Source of the DNA: Hymenobacter sp. DG25B
GTDB lineage: Bacteria > Bacteroidota > Bacteroidia > Cytophagales > Hymenobacteraceae
Length of the DNA stretch: 64,000 nucleotides
NCBI RefSeq assembly: GCF_000801315.1
Contig: NZ_CP010054.1
Span: 558,001-622,000 of the forward strand
Direction: 5' to 3'
Of the stretch, positions 34,189 to 43,899 are shown piece after piece; the first letter of the stretch is position 1; the number at the start of each line of letters is the position of its first letter. The translations under genes were made by a program, and so were the position numbers. Under the pieces are notes generated by a model that worked only from the letters and a program-made list of their open reading frames with translations, ran no database searches and had not been told where the DNA came from.

Positions 34189-36456
34189 ATGCAATTTCGC
34201 ACTCTCGGACTAGCCTTAGCGCTGGCCCTGTCCAGCCCCGCCTTGCTGCCCGGGCTTACCCCCACGGCTGTTGCCCAGCAGAAAAAGGACATCACCCTCG
34301 AAGACATCTGGCAAAAAGGAACATTCCAGGCCAAATCGGTGCCCGGCTTTAATTGGATGCGCGACGGCCGCTACTACTCCTCCCTGGATAAAGGCGACCT
34401 GGTGCAGCACGACGTAACCACCGGCCAGGCCGTGCAAACCCTGGTAGCCGGCAAAGACTTGCTAGCGCCCGGCAGCACGCAGCCGCTGGCCGTAGAAGGC
34501 TACGAGTTCAACGCCGATGAGCAGAAAATCCTCTTCTGGACCGACGAAGAGCCTATCTACCGCCGCAGCTCCCGCGCCCTGTACTACGTGTACGACCGCG
34601 CCGCCAAGAAGCTCACGCCCCTGAGCGCCGGCAACAAGCAGAGCTACGCCACTTTCTCGCCCGATGGCAGCAAAGTGGCCTTCGTGCGCGACAACAACCT
34701 GTTTGTGGTCGATCTGACCACCATGCAGGAAAAGGCCGTGACCACCGACGGGGTACGCAACAAGCTCATCAACGGCAGCACCGACTGGGTGTACGAGGAA
34801 GAGTTTGAGTTTGCGAAAGGCTTCTTCTGGTCCCCCGACAGCAAGCAGCTGGCTTTCTACACCTTCGATGAGTCGCAGGTGCCGGAGTACAACATGCAGG
34901 AGTGGGGCCCGCTCTATCCCAAAGACTACCGCTACAAATACCCCAAAGCCGGCGAGAAAAACTCCATCGTGAGTGTTTCTACGTTTGATGTAGCCGCCGC
35001 CAAAACCACGAAAATGGACGTGGGCCAGGAGCCGGACCAGTATATTCCGCGCATTCTCTGGACCGAAACGCCTAACCTGCTCAGCATCCGCCGCCTCAAC
35101 CGCTTGCAGAACAAGCTGGAGATTCTGCACGCCAACGCCAGCACCGGCAAAACCGACGTAGTGCTGACCGATACCGACGCGGCCTACGTGGAAGTGAACG
35201 ATGACCTGCGCTACCTGAAAGGCGGCAAGCAGTTCCTGTTCACCAGCGAAAAAGACGGCTACCGCCACCTGTATCTGTATGATATGAAGGGCAAGCTGGA
35301 CCGCCAGCTGACCAAAGGCAACTGGGAAATTACCGAAATCAATGGCTTCGATGAGAAAAACGGCCTGGTGTATTTCACCAGTACCGAAGCCTCGCCCATG
35401 GAGCGCCACCTGTACCGCGTAAACCTGAAAGGCAAAGGCAAAACCCGCCTCAGCGAGGCCGGCCGCGGCGTAGATGCCGTGAACATGAGCCCCGATTGCC
35501 GCTACTACCTCAACTACCACTCCGAGGCCGGCGTGCCGCAGGTGGTTAGCCTGCGCACGGCCCAAACCGGCAAGCTGGTGAAAGTGCTGGAAGATAACGC
35601 CGCCCTGCGCCAGACGCTGGGCCAGTACAACTTGGGCAAGCTGGAGTTCATCAACTTCAAAAACTCCGAAGGCGTAGCCCTGAATGGCTGGATGATGAAG
35701 CCAACTAACTTCGATCCAAACAAGAAATACCCCGTGCTGATGTACGTGTACGGCGGCCCCGGCTCCCAGACGGTGAAGGACGACGCGGGTGGGGGCATTG
35801 CCTTCACCAACTACCTCTGGCACCAGCTGCTGGTGGAGAAAGGCTACATCGTGGTTTCCGTGGATGGTCGGGGTACCGGCGCCCGCGGGTCTGAATTCAA
35901 GAAATCTACCTACGCCAACCTGGGCAAGCTGGAAACGGTTGACCAGGGCGAAACGGCTAAATACCTGGGTACACTGCCCTACGTAGACAAAAGCCGCATC
36001 GGCATCTGGGGCTGGAGCTTCGGCGGCTACATGACGGCCCTGGCCCTGACCAAGGAAGCCGACCTGTTCCGCATGGGCGTGGCCGTGGCGCCCGTTACCA
36101 ACTGGCGCTACTATGACACCGTGTACACCGAGCGTTTCCTGAAAACCCCGCAGGAAAACCCCGGCGGCTATGACGACAACTCGCCCGTGCAGTTTGCTGA
36201 TAAGCTGAAGGGCAAGCTGCTGCTGGTACACGGCACCGGCGACGACAACGTGCACTTCCAGAACTCCGTGGCTTTCACGGATGCCATGATTAAGGCCAAC
36301 AAAGACTACCAGACGCTGTACTACCCCAACCGCAACCACGGTATTTATGGGGGCAACACGCGCCTGCATCTCTACCGCCAGATGACCAACTTTATCCTGG
36401 AAAATCTGCCGCTCACCCCGGATGCTTCTTCGGGCGCAGCAAAATCAGTGAACTAA
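34189..36456 (+). CDS. S9B dipeptidyl-peptidase IV-like serine peptidase
   Basis: 755 residues, exported (signal 1-30 ending AVAQ). N-terminal beta-propeller (DPPIV_N, about 90-450) with the VYEEEFEFAKGFFWSPD motif that holds the paired glutamates binding the substrate N-terminus. The C-terminal alpha/beta hydrolase has the catalytic triad Ser610 (GWSFGG), Asp685 (HGTGDDNVHFQ) and His717 (NRNHGIYGG). It cleaves X-Pro dipeptides from peptides in the periplasm. ATG 34189 matches the signal peptide; the longer in-frame reading is rejected. Confidence 0.94.
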   Translation: MQFRTLGLALALALSSPALLPGLTPTAVAQQKKDITLEDIWQKGTFQAKSVPGFNWMRDGRYYSSLDKGDLVQHDVTTGQAVQTLVAGKDLLAPGSTQPLAVEGYEFNADEQKILFWTDEEPIYRRSSRALYYVYDRAAKKLTPLSAGNKQSYATFSPDGSKVAFVRDNNLFVVDLTTMQEKAVTTDGVRNKLINGSTDWVYEEEFEFAKGFFWSPDSKQLAFYTFDESQVPEYNMQEWGPLYPKDYRYKYPKAGEKNSIVSVSTFDVAAAKTTKMDVGQEPDQYIPRILWTETPNLLSIRRLNRLQNKLEILHANASTGKTDVVLTDTDAAYVEVNDDLRYLKGGKQFLFTSEKDGYRHLYLYDMKGKLDRQLTKGNWEITEINGFDEKNGLVYFTSTEASPMERHLYRVNLKGKGKTRLSEAGRGVDAVNMSPDCRYYLNYHSEAGVPQVVSLRTAQTGKLVKVLEDNAALRQTLGQYNLGKLEFINFKNSEGVALNGWMMKPTNFDPNKKYPVLMYVYGGPGSQTVKDDAGGGIAFTNYLWHQLLVEKGYIVVSVDGRGTGARGSEFKKSTYANLGKLETVDQGETAKYLGTLPYVDKSRIGIWGWSFGGYMTALALTKEADLFRMGVAVAPVTNWRYYDTVYTERFLKTPQENPGGYDDNSPVQFADKLKGKLLLVHGTGDDNVHFQNSVAFTDAMIKANKDYQTLYYPNRNHGIYGGNTRLHLYRQMTNFILENLPLTPDASSGAAKSVN

Positions 36457-36478
36457 GCCAGAGCGCCTTCGTATGGGC

Positions 36479-36526
36479 TTGCCCAGGGCTTTGTAAAGCA
36501 TGTATTGCTTGCAAAGTCCTGGGCAA
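36479..36526 (+). terminator. Terminator of the peptidase gene
   Basis: 15-bp stem (36479-36493 with 36512-36526) with one G-T wobble; an inner AAGCA/TGCTT pair extends it. Followed by TCTTGTTTA. Confidence 0.65.
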
Positions 36527-36573
36527 TCTTGTTTATTGCTAAATCCTTGAACCCGCTACGCCCGGTGCTATTT

Positions 36574-37632
36574 ATGCTGATGCCCCTTCAACGTAGGTTG
36601 TGGAAGCCCTTTTCCTGCTTTTTTCTCCTGTTAATCAGTGCCTGTCAGCCCCAGCCGGCAGAGAAAACCCAGCCGACTGATTCACCGGCCGCTACTTCCG
36701 CCAATTCGCTGCCTGCTGATACCGCCACTCTTACGGCGGAGCCCACCGGCAACAAGCCCGTTACCTGGCACCGCCTGGCTCGCCGCACCAACCCCCATGC
36801 CCCGCTTTTAGTGTATAACCGGGTAGCCCGGCCCCCGGCCAGCGAGCTGGTAGCCAGCCCGCCACCTCGCGAAACCCGCCTCTTCGACCTTACCCGCAAA
36901 GCCAGCCAGTACTACCGCATCGACGCCACCCACCCCGCCGAAGTGCGCGGGCAGGAAGGCACCGTAGTGCGGATTCCGGCCGGCTGCTTTGTTGATGGGC
37001 AGCAGCGGGCAGTGGCCGGTCAGGTCTGGATTGAGTTGAAGGAATGCTATTCGCTGGTTGATATGCTGCTCTCGGATGTGGTGAGCGAAACCGCCGATGG
37101 GCAGCTGCTTACTACCGGCGGCGGCGTATTTATCCGGGCTTCGGCCCACGGCCAGCAGCTGGCGCTGGCTCCCAACCGCACTTACCAGGTAGAACTGCCC
37201 GTTTCGCGGCAGCAGACGGGCATGTCCCTCTTCCGGGGTGTGAGTGCCGGGCTGCAACCCGTGCGGTGGCAGGAAACCGCCCCCGCCGACCCGGCACCTG
37301 AACAGATTTATACTACCGCTGAGCAGCTGCCCACTTATGGCAAAAGCCCCACGGATATCAATAAGCTCATTCGCTACCCCAAAACCGCCTTGGCACGGGG
37401 CACCCAGGGAATGGTGTTTGCCTCCTTTGTGGTAGATGAAGCCGGCCGCGTCCGCTCCCCCCGAATTCTGCGGGGCATTGGCGATGGTTGCGACGAAGAA
37501 GTGCTGCGGGTACTACGTCAAACCTCCGGCCACTGGACGCCCGGGCAGCAGGACGGCCGCTTTGTGAAGGTGAAAATGGTGGTACCCATCCGCTTTAACC
37601 CCAGGAAGGCATGCTCACCACTTCTGAGGTAG
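36574..37632 (+). CDS. Lipoprotein with C-terminal TonB domain
   Basis: 352 residues: lipobox LISACQP (Cys at about 23), Thr/Pro/Ala linker, a domain around 120-230 with EGTVVRIPAGCFVDG and WIELKECYSLVDMLLSDVV, and a C-terminal TonB_C-like domain (about 270-345) with RYPKTALARGTQGMVFASFV, VDEAGRVRSPRILRG and VPIRFNP. The TonB domain normally sits on an inner-membrane helix; here it is lipid-anchored, so a role other than energy transduction is likely. It overlaps the next gene by 22 bases. Confidence 0.8.
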   Translation: MLMPLQRRLWKPFSCFFLLLISACQPQPAEKTQPTDSPAATSANSLPADTATLTAEPTGNKPVTWHRLARRTNPHAPLLVYNRVARPPASELVASPPPRETRLFDLTRKASQYYRIDATHPAEVRGQEGTVVRIPAGCFVDGQQRAVAGQVWIELKECYSLVDMLLSDVVSETADGQLLTTGGGVFIRASAHGQQLALAPNRTYQVELPVSRQQTGMSLFRGVSAGLQPVRWQETAPADPAPEQIYTTAEQLPTYGKSPTDINKLIRYPKTALARGTQGMVFASFVVDEAGRVRSPRILRGIGDGCDEEVLRVLRQTSGHWTPGQQDGRFVKVKMVVPIRFNPRKACSPLLR

Positions 37633-38045
37633 CCACTGCCCCGGCCGATACGGTAGAAGAGGCAGAGGAAAGTGGACTGACCTCAGCCGAGCACTACGTG
37701 TTCCGGACCAAGAACCTGGGGTGGCTGCTCTGCGCCCGTGCATACACCGCCCCGGCTTCAGCGCAGGAACTGGCCGTGCGACTGGATGCAGACCCCAATA
37801 CCAGCGTGCGCCTGGTGCTTGCCGATGGCCGCACCGTGTTATCAGCGACCCCCAATGAAACGGGTAGCTATGTTTTCCGCCACGCGCCTGCCCAGCCCCA
37901 AGGTACATTGGTAGCAGTACGCTACTTCAATCAAACGCCCTACCTGGCCCTGCGGCCGATGGATGCAGCCGCTGACACCAGCCAGCTGCAGTTCAGGGAA
38001 ACCACCCTGGCCCAGTTGGAAACCGCCTTGCGGCGGCTGGAGTAA
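37611..38045 (+). CDS. Small hypothetical protein overlapping the TonB-domain gene
   Basis: 144 residues, no signal peptide. ATG 37611 lies inside the preceding gene in the -1 frame and is preceded by GGAAGG, so translational coupling is likely. The segment YVFRTKNLGWLLCARAY resembles modules I have seen in Bacteroidota proteins that also carry the GTVVRIPAGCFVDG-type domain of the gene before, so the two may be pieces of one ancestral protein. Function unknown. Confidence 0.65.
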   Translation: MLTTSEVATAPADTVEEAEESGLTSAEHYVFRTKNLGWLLCARAYTAPASAQELAVRLDADPNTSVRLVLADGRTVLSATPNETGSYVFRHAPAQPQGTLVAVRYFNQTPYLALRPMDAAADTSQLQFRETTLAQLETALRRLE

Positions 38046-38051
38046 ACCCGG

Positions 38052-39497
38052 CTAGCTTAGCTTAAGCGTAATGCTCTGGGGCTCGGTGAAAAAGCGCAGC
38101 GCTTCCAGCCCGCCTTCCCGGCCCACGCCGGAGTTTTTCATGCCGCCGAAGGGCGTGCGCAAATCCCGGTGCAGCCAGGTATTAATCCAGACAATACCGC
38201 TGTGCAGGGCATGAGCCACGCGGTGGGCCCGGTTCAGGTCGCGCGTCCAGATGGTGGCGGCCAGGCCGTAATCGGTGCCATTGGCCCAGATTATGGCTTC
38301 TTCTTCGGTATCGAAGGGGGTGAGGGTGACCACGGGCCCGAAGATTTCCTCTTTGTTTACCCGGCAGTCGGGCGTGAGGCCTTCAAACACGGTGGGCTCC
38401 AGGAAAAACCCGCCGGCGCAGCGGCCTTCCAGGTGCACGCGCTTGCCGCCAGCCAGCAGTGTGCCACCTTCCTCGTGGGCCAGCTCAATGTAGCTGAGTA
38501 CTTTCTGCAGATGCGCTTCGCTAACCAGCGCGCCCTGCCGGCTGCCGGCCTCCATAGGGTCGCCTACCGTTAAACCCGCTACGCGCTCCAGAAAGGCGGC
38601 TTTAAAAGGCTCGTAGATGCTGCGCTCAATGAAAATGCGCGAGCCGCAGAGGCATATCTGGCCCTGGTTGGCAAAGGAACTGCGAATGCTGATGTTTACC
38701 GCTTCGGTCAGGTCGCAGTCGGCGAAGATGAGGTTGGGGTTTTTGCCGCCCAGCTCCAGGGAGAGTTTCTTGAACATGGGAGCCGCCGTGCGGGCAATAT
38801 GCTCGCCGGTTTTAGTGCCGCCCGTGAAGCTGATGGCTTTAATACCGGGATGCTCAATAATGGCCTGCCCCGTGCCCGGCCCGGCCCCGTGCACAATATT
38901 CAGTACCCCCGCCGGCAGGCCTGCCTCTATGCACAGCTCACTCAAAAGAAACGCCGTGTGCGGGGTAATTTCTGAGGGCTTGGCCACTACGCAGCACCCT
39001 ACGGCCAGCGCCGGGGCTATTTTCCAGGTAAACAGGTACAGTGGCAGGTTCCAGGGAGAGATGCAGCCCACCACGCCCAGCGGGTGCCGCACGGTGTAGT
39101 TCAGGGCCACACCTTCCTGAAAGTGCGTTTCCGAAGCGAAATGCTGCGCGGCCGTCCCGAAAAAGGCGAAGTTGCTGGCTGCCCGCGGAATATCCACAGT
39201 GCGGGCCAGAGTCACGGGCTTGCCGTTGTCTTTGCTTTCGGCCTGGGCCAGCGGCTCCAGGTCGCGCTCAATCAGCTCGGAAATACGCACCAGCAAACGG
39301 CCCCGCTCCTCGGCGGGCAGGGCGCGCCAGGCGGGCAGCGCGGCCTCCGCGGCCGCTACAGCCGCGGCTACATCCTGGGTATTGGAGTCGGGCAGCAGGG
39401 AGTACACCTGGCCGGTGGCGGGCTCAATGTTGTCGAGGTAGCGGCCGGCCGCGGGCGGCACCAGCTGGCCGTTGATGTAGTTTTGAAGCTTGAGCAT
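38052..39497 (-). CDS. Aldehyde dehydrogenase, probable 2-aminomuconate semialdehyde dehydrogenase
   Basis: 481-residue NAD-dependent aldehyde dehydrogenase. Catalytic Glu248 (LELGGKN) and Cys282 (NQGQICLCG) are present, with SPWNLPLYLFTWKIAPALA (Asn150 of the oxyanion hole) and FGGMKNSGVGREGG. The sequence looks closest to the hydroxymuconic/aminomuconic semialdehyde group. Kynurenine-pathway genes at 57.7-62 kb would produce exactly that substrate through ACMS decarboxylase. Assignment to the pathway is inference; the ALDH family is certain. Confidence 0.88.
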   Translation of the reverse strand: MLKLQNYINGQLVPPAAGRYLDNIEPATGQVYSLLPDSNTQDVAAAVAAAEAALPAWRALPAEERGRLLVRISELIERDLEPLAQAESKDNGKPVTLARTVDIPRAASNFAFFGTAAQHFASETHFQEGVALNYTVRHPLGVVGCISPWNLPLYLFTWKIAPALAVGCCVVAKPSEITPHTAFLLSELCIEAGLPAGVLNIVHGAGPGTGQAIIEHPGIKAISFTGGTKTGEHIARTAAPMFKKLSLELGGKNPNLIFADCDLTEAVNISIRSSFANQGQICLCGSRIFIERSIYEPFKAAFLERVAGLTVGDPMEAGSRQGALVSEAHLQKVLSYIELAHEEGGTLLAGGKRVHLEGRCAGGFFLEPTVFEGLTPDCRVNKEEIFGPVVTLTPFDTEEEAIIWANGTDYGLAATIWTRDLNRAHRVAHALHSGIVWINTWLHRDLRTPFGGMKNSGVGREGGLEALRFFTEPQSITLKLS

Positions 39498-39548
39498 GAA
39501 TGGGGTGAGGATGGGGGCAGCAAGGTAAAGCTAGCTGATTTGAATAGC

Positions 39549-39556
39549 TACTTTTG
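39549..39556 (+). promoter_or_regulatory. -7 element of GT-C gene at 39613
   Basis: TACTTTTG matches TAnnTTTG, 57 bases before ATG 39613. No TTG at the ideal -33 distance. Confidence 0.4.
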
Positions 39557-39612
39557 CAAACCGGGCCTGCGGCTGAAAAGCCGCACTTCCCGCTCCCCAT
39601 CCACTCTCCTGA

Positions 39613-41376
39613 ATGAAATACTGGCTTCGCCTTGCCCTGGTCACCGGCTTTTATGTGCTGCTGTTCGTGTTGTTCACCTGGCCATTGGCCACGCAGCTCA
39701 CCACGGCTTTCCCCACCCGGCCCGGTACCGGCGGCGACTCTCTGCTCTACATCTGGAACTTCTGGAATTTCCGGGAAGCGGTAGCCAGCGGCCACAATCC
39801 ATTTTATACCGATTGGCTACTGTACCCCGAGGGCTCGTCGTTGTGGATGCATGCCTACATGCCCTTGCTGGGCCTGCTGAACGTGCTGCTGCAAAACGAG
39901 ATGCTCACCATAAATCTGGGGCTGCTGATAAGCTATGCGCTATCAGGCACGGGTGCCTACCTGCTGTGCCGCCGCTGGGTGCGCAACCCGGTGCTGTGCC
40001 TGCTGGCCGGGGTGGTTTTTGCCTACTCCCCCTACAAGCTGATGCGCCTGCCGGAGCATTATAACTTGGTCCTGACGGCTACCGTGCCCTTTTTCGTCAT
40101 GGCTTTTCTGGATGCATTTGCTTTTGAAACGGGCCGCTTTCTGCCACAGGTACGCAGCCGCCGGGCCATAATTTGGTGCCTGGGACTGGGCCTGCTCACG
40201 CTTCTCAGCGACCACTACGTGACGTTTGGACTGCTGTATTTCTGCCTGGCCTACGCCCTTTGGTTTTGGCTACGGCTGGGCCAGCTTAACTGGCGCCGGT
40301 GGCAGACCTGGCTGGGCCTGGCAGCGGTGCTCCTGGTGAGTCATATCCTAATCAAACAGCTGCGCAACCTGGGCGTGCCCGATTACGGCGGCCCCTGGTG
40401 GGGTGGCGATGCCATGAGCTACCTGCTACCGGCGCCCAACAGCCGCTTTCTGAATTTCGGGTGGGCACAGCGGCTGTTCCAGAACGGGAATGTGTATAAC
40501 ATGCCGGGCTCCGTAGAAATAGTGGTGTTTCTGGGCTATGCCCTGCTAGCGTTGGGGCTGCTGGTAGCGCTTTGGCCCAACCGGCTAGCCTCCCGTCGCC
40601 ACCTGGATGCGGCGGGCCGGCCACTGGCCTGGGTGCTGCTGTTTTTTGTGCTGTTAACGCTGCCCACGCTGCGTGTTTACGGTAAGAATCATCTAAACCT
40701 GCCTACTGCACTACTGCATTTCATTCCTTTCATTAACAATATCCGGGTGCCCACGCGCTGGGTCATGATGGTGAGCCTCCTGCTGCCAGTGGTATCGTTC
40801 AGTGCTTTGGAGGCCATCTGGCAGAACCGGCTGCCACCCCGGTGGCAAACCGCGCTAAGTGGACTGCTGCTGGGCCTGGTACTGCTGGAATATTGGCCTA
40901 AGCCGGTGCATCTTACTACTGCCCGGGATATTCCGGCCGTGTATGCAGAAGTAGCCCGGCTGCCCGGCACCACTTTGTTTCCGGTACCCTTTGGGCTGCT
41001 GGATGGCAACCGGCAGATAGGCGTAGTGCAGACCGAGCAGTTCTTTTATCAGACGCAGCACCACAAAAAGCTGCCAATCGGGTATTTCTCCCGGGTTAGC
41101 CCTGAAGTATTCGCCAGGTTTCAGCAGGATACCGTGCTAAGGCGGCTGCTGGCCGTACAAACCCACCCCGATACCATACCGCCAGCAGTTCCTACATCTG
41201 CGCAGGTGCAGGCCTTTCTGCGCAAGTATCAGCCGGCCGCTTTCGTGGTGCACCCCGACTACCAGAACCAGCCCGTGCACCATTATCTGCGCCAGATATT
41301 GCTGCCGCTTGGCTACGTAGAGCGGCAAATAGATGGCTACAGCCTGCTGTGGCGTCCGTCTTTAGCTTTTAAATAG
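39613..41376 (+). CDS. GT-C-like polytopic membrane glycosyltransferase
   Basis: 587 residues with about eleven membrane segments and a soluble C-terminal part of about 150 residues. The first periplasmic loop has GTGGDSLLYIWNFWNF and FYTDWLLYPEG, acidic residues placed as in GT-C enzymes, which use polyprenyl-phosphate sugars outside the inner membrane. It shares this loop pattern with the proteins at 41515 and 47555 (acidic-x-N-W/Y-Y, then YPxGE/S). Transcribed convergently with 41515. Donor and acceptor unknown. Confidence 0.75.
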   Translation: MKYWLRLALVTGFYVLLFVLFTWPLATQLTTAFPTRPGTGGDSLLYIWNFWNFREAVASGHNPFYTDWLLYPEGSSLWMHAYMPLLGLLNVLLQNEMLTINLGLLISYALSGTGAYLLCRRWVRNPVLCLLAGVVFAYSPYKLMRLPEHYNLVLTATVPFFVMAFLDAFAFETGRFLPQVRSRRAIIWCLGLGLLTLLSDHYVTFGLLYFCLAYALWFWLRLGQLNWRRWQTWLGLAAVLLVSHILIKQLRNLGVPDYGGPWWGGDAMSYLLPAPNSRFLNFGWAQRLFQNGNVYNMPGSVEIVVFLGYALLALGLLVALWPNRLASRRHLDAAGRPLAWVLLFFVLLTLPTLRVYGKNHLNLPTALLHFIPFINNIRVPTRWVMMVSLLLPVVSFSALEAIWQNRLPPRWQTALSGLLLGLVLLEYWPKPVHLTTARDIPAVYAEVARLPGTTLFPVPFGLLDGNRQIGVVQTEQFFYQTQHHKKLPIGYFSRVSPEVFARFQQDTVLRRLLAVQTHPDTIPPAVPTSAQVQAFLRKYQPAAFVVHPDYQNQPVHHYLRQILLPLGYVERQIDGYSLLWRPSLAFK

Positions 41377-41400
41377 ACTCTACCGGTATTGACTACAAAA

Positions 41401-41440
41401 CAAGCCCGCCGCCCAGAGCAAATTCCGGGCGACGGGCTTG
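41401..41440 (-). terminator. Terminator of the glycosyltransferase operon
   Basis: 14-bp stem with one mismatch (41401-41414 with 41427-41440). On the minus strand it is followed by TTTTG, so it ends the operon 47.3-41.5 kb; it can also serve the plus-strand gene before it. Confidence 0.6.
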
Positions 41441-41514
41441 CTGAGGTGCCTATGTATCTGCCCAAGAAAGACGCTTTTTGACCTTCCGTGCAAAACTACC
41501 TCTGCCACTCTCGT

Positions 41515-43899
41515 CTAGCGCTTGGTAGCTAGTGGCGTGGCCATGGGTAGGGGCGAGGTCAGCAGATAGTTGTTGTAGATGAGCTGGCTCGAATCCGGTG
41601 TTTGCCGCCACACGGCCACGCCGGTGGGCCGCAACTCAAACTCGTCTACCACATAGCGGCGGCCCTGGGTCCAGATGCGCACGCGCTGGCCGGGCTGCGT
41701 CACGTGAATGTGGGCGGTGACGCGCACCCAGTCGCCCAGCACGTTGGTACTGAATTTGGTTTCTATGGCGCTGCTGTCCAGCACGGTACCGGCGGCGTTG
41801 GTCAGGCTCCAGTGCAGGGCCGGCAGCTTTTCCGTGCGCAGATACACCCATAGGGAGGCTTCATACCAGCCCGGCTGCGGAATATTCTGGTGGAAGTACA
41901 GCTCAGGCGCCCGGCGTACCGGCTGGGCACCCGGCCCCACCAGCGGTGAAATATTCGGCTGAAAATCCGGGTCCTTTTTAGGCTTGTCGAAGCCGTTGTG
42001 CCACACCAGTGGCGTGGCTGCACTGGCCCAATAAGTGGGGAAGCGGTGCAGCTTAGGGAGTTGTTTCCGGAAGGATGCCTGCAACGCGGGGCGGGCTTCC
42101 AGCTGGCTCAGCGGCAGTTCCGCCAGCCACACGGCCGAGTCGCGGTAGAACACCCGGGCCCGGGCCAGCAAGGCGGTTTCCGCCGAATCAAGCGGTGTTT
42201 TAGTATCTACTATCAGCAGAAGCGGCTTTTGGTTGGGCAGGCGGCGCAGCACTACCTTGTCAATGGCCGGGTGGCTAAGCAGCTGCCCCAGCTCCTGGGC
42301 CTGGTAAAGGGCGGTGCGGGAAAGCTGGTGGGTGGCCATAGGCAGCTCGGTTTCCAGCGAAGCACGCATGCCCTGGTACATACTATGCGCCACCCGGTGG
42401 CCCTCGGTAGGCAACGACATAACTTCGCTGCCCATCAGGAAATACGGAAGCGGAATAATGGCCTGAAAATCGGAGGGCTGGTGGCCGGCCTGCACCAGAC
42501 GGTTTCGGAAGTGGTCGGGCGCTGATTGGGCGGCGGGCATCTGGCGGTTGGGGCCGCGCTGCAGCTGCTGAATAAGCTGGCCTTTGTGGCCGGCATTCAG
42601 CATACCTTCCGCAAACCAGAACAGCAGCCCTAGCGCCAGCACGCTGCCGGCCATTTTGCCGGGCCTGTGCCACCGCAGCCAGCGGTAAGCCTGGTACAGC
42701 GTGTAGGCCAGATACACGGAGTAGAAGTAGTAGAAAATCCAGGCAAAGCGCCCAATGGAGCGGAACTGCCGAATTGGGCCCAGATAGTTCAGCAAGCCTT
42801 CCAGACCCCAGCGGAACGGCCAGCCCATTGAAAACAGCAGAATAAGCGTGGCCGCCCACAAACTTACGCGCAGCATGGGCGGCAAGGCAGGGCGGCGCAG
42901 GCGGCGCCACTGCTTGCGCCGTACCCGGCGCAACACCCGCGCCAGGGTAAGCACGGCTATGGTAGTGCCCACCAGGCCCACGTAAGCCAACCCTTCCCAG
43001 CTAGGATCTGGCGTGTGAAAGATGCTTTGCCACCAGGTGCGCGTGGGTAGCTCTACCGGGAAGAACACGCTCCAGAACGAGGAGCTGTAGGCAAAGAAGC
43101 CGTAAGGCAGGCTGGTGCGGTCGGCGGCGTACGGGTCCGTGAGGCGCAGCACCCCCTGAAAAATGACCATCGGGAGCAGGGCGGCCGTCAACACCGGCCA
43201 CCAGAACCGCCAGAACGAGCTGCTACCCACCGGGCGCTGCCACCAGGCCACGGCGCTGTATACCAACAGCAACAGCGCCCCAATGATGATATAATACGGA
43301 TGCAGGCCGCCAAAAAGCAGCATAGTAGCTCCGTACAGCAGGTACCAAAGGCGGTTGCCGGTTTCCTGGGCACGCACCAGTAAATACCACAGCAGCGGCA
43401 CGGCGCAGCTGTAGGAAAGGGCATAGTGGCCCAGCAGTCGCTCCAGCTGCGGCGCCAGCAGCACCATGCATACCGTAACGGTGGCCGCATACCAGTCGGG
43501 GAGGGGCAGGCGGCGGAGCAGGCCCAGCAGCGGCAGCGCGCTTAGCAGCTGCGCCAGCAGCATGGCGCTGTTGAATACGGTAACTACTTCCAGCGGCAGA
43601 CCGGCCTGCCGCAGGCTGCGCAGCACCAGTGAAAACAACGGCTGGTTATCAGTATAAACCACATGCTCCCCGAAGGGATAATTCATGCCGGTAAACCAGA
43701 GGCCGGCATTATGCTGCACGTACCACAGGGCCGTGTAGTAGTTTTTAAACCCGTCTTCGGAATTACCAAACAGGTAGTTGCCGGGGTGCCAGAGTACCGG
43801 CCCAAACAGTAAGGCGCCCAGCAGTATGATTACCAGCAACACCGCCCACGGCGTAAACCAATAGCGGCGCAGCCCCGGAGTTGAAGGCGTTATGTTCAC
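41515..43899 (-). CDS. GT-C-like membrane protein with C-terminal carbohydrate-binding-like domain
   Basis: 794 residues. About eleven membrane helices in the first 480; the first loop has GNSEDGFKNYYTALWY and NYPFGEHVVYTD. Then a soluble region and a C-terminal beta-rich domain (about 655-790) with YEASLWVYLRTEKLPALHW and GDWVRVTAHIHVTQPGQ. This tail resembles the stand-alone lipoproteins at 51534 and 53482. The start is GTG 43899, overlapping the stop of the previous gene (GTGA). Close paralogue of the protein at 47555. Last gene of its operon. Confidence 0.75.
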   Translation of the reverse strand: MNITPSTPGLRRYWFTPWAVLLVIILLGALLFGPVLWHPGNYLFGNSEDGFKNYYTALWYVQHNAGLWFTGMNYPFGEHVVYTDNQPLFSLVLRSLRQAGLPLEVVTVFNSAMLLAQLLSALPLLGLLRRLPLPDWYAATVTVCMVLLAPQLERLLGHYALSYSCAVPLLWYLLVRAQETGNRLWYLLYGATMLLFGGLHPYYIIIGALLLLVYSAVAWWQRPVGSSSFWRFWWPVLTAALLPMVIFQGVLRLTDPYAADRTSLPYGFFAYSSSFWSVFFPVELPTRTWWQSIFHTPDPSWEGLAYVGLVGTTIAVLTLARVLRRVRRKQWRRLRRPALPPMLRVSLWAATLILLFSMGWPFRWGLEGLLNYLGPIRQFRSIGRFAWIFYYFYSVYLAYTLYQAYRWLRWHRPGKMAGSVLALGLLFWFAEGMLNAGHKGQLIQQLQRGPNRQMPAAQSAPDHFRNRLVQAGHQPSDFQAIIPLPYFLMGSEVMSLPTEGHRVAHSMYQGMRASLETELPMATHQLSRTALYQAQELGQLLSHPAIDKVVLRRLPNQKPLLLIVDTKTPLDSAETALLARARVFYRDSAVWLAELPLSQLEARPALQASFRKQLPKLHRFPTYWASAATPLVWHNGFDKPKKDPDFQPNISPLVGPGAQPVRRAPELYFHQNIPQPGWYEASLWVYLRTEKLPALHWSLTNAAGTVLDSSAIETKFSTNVLGDWVRVTAHIHVTQPGQRVRIWTQGRRYVVDEFELRPTGVAVWRQTPDSSQLIYNNYLLTSPLPMATPLATKR

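Noticed and set aside
34462..36369. 635-residue minus-strand frame opposite the peptidase
   Set aside because: The DPP-IV frame has a complete catalytic triad; the antisense frame is a codon-bias artefact.
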